This document shows positions 47,304-52,715 of a DNA stretch of 64,000 bases, in pieces (position 1 is the first letter of the stretch; every line of letters starts with the position of its first letter). The DNA is taken from NCBI RefSeq assembly GCF_013340305.1, contig NZ_BLVP01000008.1, forward strand, positions 483,408-547,407, given 5' to 3'. The position numbers and the translations under genes are program-made. The notes beneath the pieces are model-generated. The model saw only the letters and a program-made list of their open reading frames with translations. It did no database searches and was not told where the DNA came from. The stretch comes from Desulfovibrio psychrotolerans (GTDB lineage Bacteria > Desulfobacterota > Desulfovibrionia > Desulfovibrionales > Desulfovibrionaceae).

Positions 47304-48156
47304 AAGATACCTCCGCATCGGCAGGCATTTCAGCGTGGTGTGCGCTGTCTGCTACGCGGGAAACCAGCAGCACACGGACAGGGCGTTTTGCAAACTGCCT
47401 GCGCCCGTGGTGCAGGGGCATGTCGCGGTGCATCTCCATGCCTCCTGCCGCGTCAGCCAGATCGCCCAGATCAGCCAGATCATCCAGATCGCCCAGATCA
47501 GCAGGCAGGTCTGGCAGGCCCTCTGCATCCGGCAGGCCATCCGATTCCAGCAGCTCATCTGCATCCATATGTATGCGATACGGGTCGGAATGGCGAAGAG
47601 TTGCAGAAACAGGTTCATACACGAGGTACGCGGCAAGCGCCGCCTGCGGGGTTGCATGCTCACCCACCTGCGGGGCAAGCGGCAGGGCAGGCGGGCACGA
47701 TTTGCGCCCGAGCCACAGCGTCCAGTGAGGGGTTTTTAGCGCCTGCGCCAGTTGCTGCAGCGTATGCGGGGCCGAATCGCTCCGTTGCCACAGGCAGACC
47801 GTGAACAGGGCATCCATAAGGTATTCCCGGCGGGAGAGGATGGTGTTCGGCTCCGTGAGCAGCAGTTCATCCCGGCGGCAGAAGAGCTGGCGCTTACCTC
47901 TGGTTCCCGGTGCCTGAATGGTGTGATAATCCAGCAGCACCTTGCCGGGGGAGTGTTCCCGAACGGCCATGCCATACGCTTTATGCAATTCTGCCAGCCG
48001 TGCTTCCTCGTCCCGTCTGATGCCCAGAGCGGCGGCCAGCAGCCCGATTACGGCAGAGCGCGTGGGCATGGTGGCCGTGGGGCGTATTGCCCCCACTGCC
48101 ACTGTGCCGTATGCCTGCAAAGGGCCGTAGAGTTGAAAGGTCAGATACTGTGCCAT
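47290..48156 (-). CDS. cas5e: Cas5e with a low-complexity insertion
   Basis: Cascade subunit that binds the 5' handle of the crRNA. 288 residues from ATG 48156; the N-terminus YLTFQLYGPLQAYGTVAVG and the motif PTATMPTRSAVIGLLAAALG are typical. It is 50-60 residues longer than many Cas5e proteins because of an Asp/Leu-rich insertion in its second half (LPADLGDLDDLADLGDLAD) encoded by a tandem repeat. The conserved C-terminus (RPVRVLLVSRVADS) follows the insertion in frame, so the gene looks intact. Confidence 0.93.
   Translation of the reverse strand: MAQYLTFQLYGPLQAYGTVAVGAIRPTATMPTRSAVIGLLAAALGIRRDEEARLAELHKAYGMAVREHSPGKVLLDYHTIQAPGTRGKRQLFCRRDELLLTEPNTILSRREYLMDALFTVCLWQRSDSAPHTLQQLAQALKTPHWTLWLGRKSCPPALPLAPQVGEHATPQAALAAYLVYEPVSATLRHSDPYRIHMDADELLESDGLPDAEGLPDLPADLGDLDDLADLGDLADAAGGMEMHRDMPLHHGRRQFAKRPVRVLLVSRVADSAHHAEMPADAEVSYVDK
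47455..47530. repeat. 9-bp tandem repeat inside cas5e
   Basis: CAGATCGCC/CAGATCAGC-type units encoding Asp-Leu-Ala/Gly triplets. All changes keep the reading frame. Confidence 0.82.
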
Positions 48157-48160
48157 GGCT

Positions 48161-49291
48161 TTATCCCACCATAAACGCCGCAAGGTCCTTAAGGCTGCCG
48201 CTGCCGGTGAGAATGTTCAGTTCTGCGCACTCCGTTTTCTGGCCGTATGCCTTGTTCATGTGTGCACGGGTGTCTGTCAGGCGCGTAATGGCATCCTGCA
48301 GGACATCATCCTTGGAGTTTACACCGGTCAGATAGGCCACGGAAAGGTTGCGGGGCTGCTCGTTGCCGCGTTCCGCCAGAATGTATGAGGCATAGGCGTG
48401 GGAACCGAAGCTGTTCTGCTTGCCCGTGGGGCTTACCTGCGCCACGGCCTGCAGCAGGGCGGTGAGTGCCCGGTTGGTCAGTTCCGCATCGTCCTGCAGG
48501 TTCTGCTGCAGCAGGTCACGGTCTATGCACAGGTACAGGTAGAAGACGCCCGCGCCGAACTCCGATACTCCCATGTGGCCCGCGCCGCTGTCGTCGCGGT
48601 TCAGGTCGTCCACCGCCGTGAAAAAGTCGTCTGCCACGGTCACGGCATGCACGGTCATGGCATGGGCCACCTGCACAGCCGCATCCATATTGTAATCCTT
48701 TTCAGCCGCCAGCATGCGCCCGAACATGGCGATATCGACCGCCTTTATGTTGGTGCGCAACAAGTTTACCTGTTTTTCTTCCGGTGCCTTGCGGTTTTGG
48801 CGGCAGGCTTCCACCTGCGCGGAAATGGCGGCTATTTCTTCCTGTGAAAAATGGGCGAGCTGCTCTATCTCCAGAGATTCCAGAAGCTTTCTGCGTGAGT
48901 CATCGGTATCGACGTCCTTTTTGGGGTCGTATGCAGACTTGTTCTTGCCGAACACACCGGCAATGGTGCGGGCAATGGCAACGGCTTCCTTTTCCTCCAG
49001 CATGGCGTGGCCGCTTGCGGCTTTTCCTGCCAGCACATCCTGCAAGGTGCAGCCTTTTGTCAGTGCAGTGAATATATGCCGTCCCATCTCCTTGGTGCGA
49101 ACACCCATATGTTCCGAACCGAGGTTCTGGAAGATGTCAGACGTGCGCCACGCCCGCTTGAGGCATTGGGAAGAGACGCGCAGACGGGTGGTGTTGCCCA
49201 TGACAACCCGTTTGGGGCTGCCGAGGTCGTCGCGGTTCAGGTTAGAAGCGGGGTAGCTGGTAAGCACATGCAACTGTATGAACTTGCTCAT
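48161..49291 (-). CDS. cas7e: Cas7e (Cse4/CasC), Cascade backbone
   Basis: RAMP-fold protein that forms the six-subunit filament along the crRNA. 376 residues. Motifs: FIQLHVLTSYPASNLNRDDLGSPK, MGNTTRLRVSSQCLKRAWR, KAVDIAMFGRMLA, and the C-terminal GSHAYASYILAERG. It overlaps cse2 by 4 bases and ends 4 bases before cas5e. Confidence 0.97.
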   Translation of the reverse strand: MSKFIQLHVLTSYPASNLNRDDLGSPKRVVMGNTTRLRVSSQCLKRAWRTSDIFQNLGSEHMGVRTKEMGRHIFTALTKGCTLQDVLAGKAASGHAMLEEKEAVAIARTIAGVFGKNKSAYDPKKDVDTDDSRRKLLESLEIEQLAHFSQEEIAAISAQVEACRQNRKAPEEKQVNLLRTNIKAVDIAMFGRMLAAEKDYNMDAAVQVAHAMTVHAVTVADDFFTAVDDLNRDDSGAGHMGVSEFGAGVFYLYLCIDRDLLQQNLQDDAELTNRALTALLQAVAQVSPTGKQNSFGSHAYASYILAERGNEQPRNLSVAYLTGVNSKDDVLQDAITRLTDTRAHMNKAYGQKTECAELNILTGSGSLKDLAAFMVG

Positions 49292-49830
49292 TTCTTATCT
49301 CCTTTTGCGGGGCGTTGTTCAGGGGCAACGTAATAGGCAAGGGCCCAACGTTTGCGGGTATCTTCCGTCCACCAGAAGCCGCTTTCCGTCAGGCTGGTCA
49401 GATTGACCGTATCATCCATAAAGCGCACCAACCGGATACATGCGGTGTACAGTTCATCCCGGTCAGTAATGGCCAGCAGCCGTTGCATGCGCAGATCAAC
49501 CATGCTTCTGCCGCCCGTTCCGGGCTTTTCCGCCTGCATGGCGGCCAGTGCTTCCGGGATGGTGCGCTTATCCAGTTTGCACACATGTGCCAGTATGCCC
49601 ACAGGCAGAGCCAAGCTTTCCATTTCATCTTCCACAAGACGAATGCCGCTTTCTCGCAGCAGGCCGGGCAGAAAATTGCGCTGGTATGCGCGCGAAACGA
49701 GCACATCAAGCGGACTGCGGGCCCGGCGTAGCTCCGCCCGCATGCCCCGGTTCTGCTTAAGCCCTTCCCACCATGTGTGCAGAAAGCCTTTGAACGTGTC
49801 GTTTTTAAGAAATGCTCCGAATGCACTCAC
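49288..49830 (-). CDS. cse2: Cse2 (CasB), Cascade small subunit
   Basis: Helical subunit, present as a dimer, that stabilises the R-loop. 180 residues. Features: TWWEGLKQNRGMRAELRRA and SPLDVLVSRAYQRNFLP near the N-terminus, and FMDDTVNLTSL near the C-terminus. It overlaps both neighbours by 4 bases. Confidence 0.93.
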   Translation of the reverse strand: MSAFGAFLKNDTFKGFLHTWWEGLKQNRGMRAELRRARSPLDVLVSRAYQRNFLPGLLRESGIRLVEDEMESLALPVGILAHVCKLDKRTIPEALAAMQAEKPGTGGRSMVDLRMQRLLAITDRDELYTACIRLVRFMDDTVNLTSLTESGFWWTEDTRKRWALAYYVAPEQRPAKGDKK

Positions 49831-51431
49831 GCGTTGCCTCCCTTGTTGCCGGTTCCCAATTCCTTATTGCAGAGGCCCCGGTTGAACCGGCGCATCTGGT
49901 TAAGTGCTCCGTAAATGCGGGGTGCCTCTACGCTGCTGAAGGTTCCGCTTTCTGCCTGTTCCGCGAATAGGACCTCTGCGGTGTTCAGTATGGTTGTTGC
50001 CCATTCCTTGCGCAGGGTAGGGGCAAGCGCGTCCTGCTCTACCGGGTCGCCCTTCTGCAAAGGCATCACGAATCGGGCCACCAATGCATGGAACACCGAT
50101 TCCGTGCGGGACCAGAACGCCATGGAAGCGGCGGACAACAGTGTTTGGTCCGTCTTGGCGTTGCGGCCGCCATCTGCAAACAAGGCATCCTTGACGGCCT
50201 TGAGCATATTGGATCGAATCCTGTCCGCCACGGAGAGCCACAAGCCTACCTCTTCCCGCAGGATTGCCGCTTCGGCATCTTCCAGCGGGTAAAAAGGCAT
50301 TTCGCCCTCGCACCATTGCATGGGTTCCATGTTGTTCATGTCATAGCCGAACACGCTTATCCGCATGGTCGCCTTCTCCGTCAGATCGCGGACCTGCTGA
50401 ATGCACAGGGCGGGCAACAGCTTTTTCTTGCTGTCTGCCGGCAAGCCGTAGAGCAGGCCCAACCACTGGTTGTAGGCGGTGCCATCCGCGCTGCCTTTGA
50501 CAGACAGAGGCGGTTTGTCCTGCCCGGGGTCGTGGTAGGGCGTGAGGGGGTGACGCCACGCCCCTTCGTAGTTGTTGCCGTAGTTTTTGACCCCCATCTG
50601 CCGGATGACGGTTGTGGTGGCAGTGCCGCAGATATCGCAGCCGATCGGCTGGACGGATGTTTCACTGTGCAGCCGGATACGGCGCGGCATGCCCCAGAAG
50701 GCGTGCAGGGGGTGCCCGTGTTCCGGCAAGCATGCTGTGCCCTTTTCTTTGCTTATGCGTGTGGGCACGGTCCACGGAAGCACGCGGCCCAGTCCGTCCG
50801 GTGTGGTGGGCATGCGCCATTCATCGGAACTGGCTACCAGCACGTTGTTCCACACGGTTTCCCAAAGGGTATTGCCCAGCACCAGCGTGGAAAGAGGCCC
50901 GCCGCCGCGGAGAGAGGTGCGGTAACCTACCCCGCCGGTCGGAGCGAAAGCCTGCATGGTGAACAGGGCCATGGCGGCACAGGTGGGGCACAGGCTTTCT
51001 ATGCGTCCCCGTTTGACGAAGAAGTCCGTATCCTTTTTAAGGGCGTTCTCGCCGGGGGAGTCTATGAGCAGGGCAGCGATGCCGACGACGTTTTCTTCTT
51101 CCGGCGTCAGGGTGAGGTCCTGCATGAAGAGGGGGCGTTCCCCCAGCAGGAAAAAGTGGGGAAAGAACGGCTCCATGGCCGCGCGCAAGGTTTCGGGTTG
51201 CGGCGGTGTTTTCCGCCATGCCTGTTTATCCTTATTGCTGTGGGGCGGGATCATGGTCTGCACGCAGCCCACAAGGAATTCCAGCATGGCCCCTCCAAAG
51301 TCCGGTCGCGGCACATCCAGCGCCACCGGAGCAGGGGTTGCTGTCAGTTCCCACGGGGCAATGCGTGTGCGCCCCCCATCAGACAGGATAACGGGCAGCC
51401 ATTGGTCAGACAGGAGATTGAACGTCTTCAT
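49827..51431 (-). CDS. cse1: Cse1 (CasA/Cas8e), Cascade large subunit
   Basis: Recognises the PAM and recruits Cas3. 534 residues. Motifs: NLLSDQWLPVILSDG at the N-terminus, PALDVPRPDFGGAMLEFLVG-type LDVPRPDFGGAMLEFLVG, the zinc-like pair CPTCAAMALF and GCDICGTATTT, TGGVGYRTSLRGGGPLSTL, and a C-terminal four-helix bundle. It is the first gene of the cse1-cas2 operon. The promoter at 51788-51815 lies about 350 bases upstream. Confidence 0.97.
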   Translation of the reverse strand: MKTFNLLSDQWLPVILSDGGRTRIAPWELTATPAPVALDVPRPDFGGAMLEFLVGCVQTMIPPHSNKDKQAWRKTPPQPETLRAAMEPFFPHFFLLGERPLFMQDLTLTPEEENVVGIAALLIDSPGENALKKDTDFFVKRGRIESLCPTCAAMALFTMQAFAPTGGVGYRTSLRGGGPLSTLVLGNTLWETVWNNVLVASSDEWRMPTTPDGLGRVLPWTVPTRISKEKGTACLPEHGHPLHAFWGMPRRIRLHSETSVQPIGCDICGTATTTVIRQMGVKNYGNNYEGAWRHPLTPYHDPGQDKPPLSVKGSADGTAYNQWLGLLYGLPADSKKKLLPALCIQQVRDLTEKATMRISVFGYDMNNMEPMQWCEGEMPFYPLEDAEAAILREEVGLWLSVADRIRSNMLKAVKDALFADGGRNAKTDQTLLSAASMAFWSRTESVFHALVARFVMPLQKGDPVEQDALAPTLRKEWATTILNTAEVLFAEQAESGTFSSVEAPRIYGALNQMRRFNRGLCNKELGTGNKGGNA

Positions 51432-51483
51432 GGCATACTCCGATACATGGTTTTCGATTTAGGACGGTACAAGAAAACCCGCT

Positions 51484-51516
51484 GACTAGCCAGATTGAAA
51501 TGCTCTCTGGCTAGTC
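51484..51516 (-). promoter_or_regulatory. Hairpin before cse1, possible attenuator
   Basis: GACTAGCCAG (minus 51516-51507) pairs perfectly with CTGGCTAGTC (51493-51484). On minus it is followed after 6 bases by TTTTCTT, so it could end or slow transcripts coming from the 31-codon ORF. It lies 52 bases before the cse1 start. Confidence 0.6.
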
Positions 51517-51530
51517 AACTCAGAGCGAAA

Positions 51531-51626
51531 TCAGTTCGGGATACGTAATGGAATGATGCAGATCACAATGCCATCCTCATCAAGCATGATGAGAATAATC
51601 GTAATCCGCGGGCGGCGACGCGTCAT
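51531..51626 (-). CDS. Candidate 31-residue protein upstream of cse1 (possible CreT-like toxin or leader peptide)
   Basis: ATG at 51626 with GAGGAGG 5 bases upstream, 31 codons, TGA at 51531. The predicted product begins MTRRRPRITIILIMLDEDG and ends IVICIIPLRIPN: basic start, then two short hydrophobic runs. The Shine-Dalgarno sits in the loop of a 6-bp hairpin (TCAACC-GAGGA-GGTTGA). It is the first ORF after the promoter that the degenerate CRISPR guide matches. No homologue is recognised and expression is inferred only. It may be a toxin, a leader peptide coupled to the hairpin at 51484, or a chance ORF. Confidence 0.5.
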   Translation of the reverse strand: MTRRRPRITIILIMLDEDGIVICIIPLRIPN

Positions 51627-51657
51627 GTCAACCTCCTCGGTTGAGGGTTATTGACTG

Positions 51658-51759
51658 CGCGTAGCCTTGTGGGGTAAAGTCAAAATCCTACTAATGACGT
51701 GTACCCGCAAGGTTACGCGGCTGCCCCTTAGGCCCACCTTGTGGTCTGGGGGCATTTTT
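51658..51759 (+). ncRNA. Candidate structured RNA with an intrinsic terminator, between HigA gene and cse1
   Basis: CGCGTAGCCTTGTGGG (51658-51673) pairs over 16 bp with CCCGCAAGGTTACGCG (51704-51719), using two G-U pairs that exist only on the plus strand. A second hairpin, TGCCCC (51722-51727) with GGGGCA (51749-51754), is followed by TTTTTA as in a terminator. No clear plus-strand promoter is visible. On minus the same sequence would be the 5' leader of the cas mRNA, where 14 of the 16 pairs survive. Confidence 0.5.
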
Positions 51760-51787
51760 ATTGGGCAGGGTCCATGTTTCTGGGTAT

Positions 51788-51836
51788 AGAATAACCCTTG
51801 CAGAGTGTTTGTCAATTACTTCTTCATTACTAACTT
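51788..51836 (-). promoter_or_regulatory. cas operon promoter overlapped by a protospacer of the degenerate CRISPR unit
   Basis: Promoter on minus: TTGACA (51815-51810), 16 bases, TATTCT (51793-51788), reading toward the 31-codon ORF and cse1. The protospacer on minus is 51833-51802 with PAM AAG at 51836-51834. Guide positions 1-5, 7-11 and 13-17 match; 6, 12 and 18 do not; the PAM-distal part matches at only 6 of 15. The -35 box falls at protospacer positions 19-24, so bound Cascade would block RNA polymerase. Confidence 0.85.
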
Positions 51837-51886
51837 ATCTTTTTTATTAATGCGAATATTTTTCTATTTCTTTTAGGTGGCTATGA

Positions 51887-51976
51887 AAAGAAATCCCCGC
51901 TTGCGCGGGGAACGGAAGATGATTCCGACATACTTGTTCATAACTAACGGATCATCCCCGCATGTGCAGGGAACAT
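51887..51976 (-). CRISPR. creA: CreA-like degenerate CRISPR unit: two pseudo-repeats and one 32-nt guide
   Basis: Upstream pseudo-repeat (minus 51976-51948) matches the array repeat at 25 of 29 positions; its last 15 bases, including the 8-nt handle ATGATCCG, are identical, and the stem CCCTGC/GCGGGG holds through a G-U pair present only on minus. The guide is 51947-51916 (32 nt). The downstream pseudo-repeat (51915-51887) keeps the stem CCCCGC-GCAA-GCGGGG but its 3' end has become ATTTCTTT, which could act as a terminator. Repeat-to-repeat distance is exactly 61 bp as in the main array. The guide matches the cas promoter 54 bases downstream. The name is by analogy with haloarchaeal CreA. Confidence 0.85.
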
Positions 51977-52001
51977 GTAGTCGGCTGGTTCCTCTTTTGT
52001 A

Positions 52002-52030
52002 AGGATACTCGTCGGTTGCTCAAAATGCAA
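52002..52030 (-). promoter_or_regulatory. Possible promoter of the degenerate CRISPR unit
   Basis: Minus: TTGCAT (52030-52025), 17 bases, TATCCT (52007-52002). Predicted start near 51995, about 20 bases before the first pseudo-repeat. Confidence 0.5.
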
Positions 52031-52051
52031 GCTCTAGAAGGACTCCCGCCG

Positions 52052-52354
52052 CTACACTTGGGCCGTTTTAATGGGTTCCACGGCCTTCCAGTCCGTATTG
52101 GTGTGAGCCACCTCCCAGAGGGTGTACCCCTGCTGCATGTTGAGCCAGAGTTCCGGTGAGGTGTTCAGAGCGCGGGACAGGCGCAACGCAATGTCCGGTG
52201 TGATGGAGGCGCGTTCGTTCACAATAGCGGAAAGCGTTTTGCGGGAAATGCCCAAACGCTGCGCCAGAGCGGTGATGGTGAGGCCCAGCGGCTCCATGTG
52301 CATCCGGTGCAGGATTCCGCCGGGATGCGTGGGTTTTCTGGTGCGGGTACGCAT
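52052..52354 (-). CDS. higA: HigA-family antitoxin
   Basis: XRE-type helix-turn-helix antitoxin, 100 residues. HPGGILHRMHMEPLGLTITA and LAQRLGISRKTLSAIVNERA form the HigA signature, followed by ITPDIALRLSRALNTSPELW. It binds DNA and neutralises the toxin encoded 10 bases upstream. Together they form a HigBA module inserted between cas3 and cse1. Its stop lies 22 bases from the putative promoter of the degenerate CRISPR unit. Confidence 0.93.
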   Translation of the reverse strand: MRTRTRKPTHPGGILHRMHMEPLGLTITALAQRLGISRKTLSAIVNERASITPDIALRLSRALNTSPELWLNMQQGYTLWEVAHTNTDWKAVEPIKTAQV

Positions 52355-52364
52355 GGCGTTCCTC

Positions 52365-52643
52365 CTAATGGTAGTCCTGATAGTTTACAATATGGGCATC
52401 GCCGTTTTCAAACCGGAAGGTCAGTCGCCAATTGCCGGAGACTTTTACTGACCAGTGGCCCTCACGTTTTCCTTTCAGTGGGTGAAGGGCAGAACCGGGG
52501 TAGTTCATGTCTCCGATCTCTCGAGCGTTGTCCAGGCGGTCCAGAATATCCAGCAGCTTGCGGACGTGCTTTTGCTGTACGCCTTTGGTAATTCCGTCGA
52601 AGAACAGGTCTTCAAGTCCGCTGTGTGCGAAGCTCCGTATCAT
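52365..52643 (-). CDS. higB: HigB/RelE-family toxin
   Basis: mRNA interferase of the RelE superfamily, 92 residues from ATG 52643. Start MIRSFAHSGLEDLFFDG, LRKLLD-type HVRKLLDILDRLDNA, and the C-terminal core GHWSVKVSGNWRLTFRFENGDAHIVNYQDYH, which contains the catalytic surface of HigB proteins. The longer frame from 52679 would start inside the promoter. Toxin-first order is typical of higBA. Confidence 0.93.
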   Translation of the reverse strand: MIRSFAHSGLEDLFFDGITKGVQQKHVRKLLDILDRLDNAREIGDMNYPGSALHPLKGKREGHWSVKVSGNWRLTFRFENGDAHIVNYQDYH

Positions 52644-52649
52644 GGAGTG

Positions 52650-52679
52650 AGTGTAACCATGTTGGTTACGCCTTGTCAA
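52650..52679 (-). promoter_or_regulatory. higBA promoter and operator
   Basis: Minus: TTGACA (52679-52674), 18 bases, TACACT (52655-52650). Between and over these lies a perfect dyad GTAACCA-TGT-TGGTTAC (52653-52669), the expected HigA operator. It is 7 bases from the higB start. Confidence 0.8.
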
Positions 52680-52715
52680 GGATGCTTCCGGCTGGGGGTG
52701 GTTCAGGACGCCCTT

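Noticed and set aside
51887-51976. Plain decayed remnant of a second CRISPR array
   Set aside because: The changes avoid the handle, stems, spacer length and 61-bp register, and the guide matches the nearby cas promoter with a PAM; neutral decay does not explain this.
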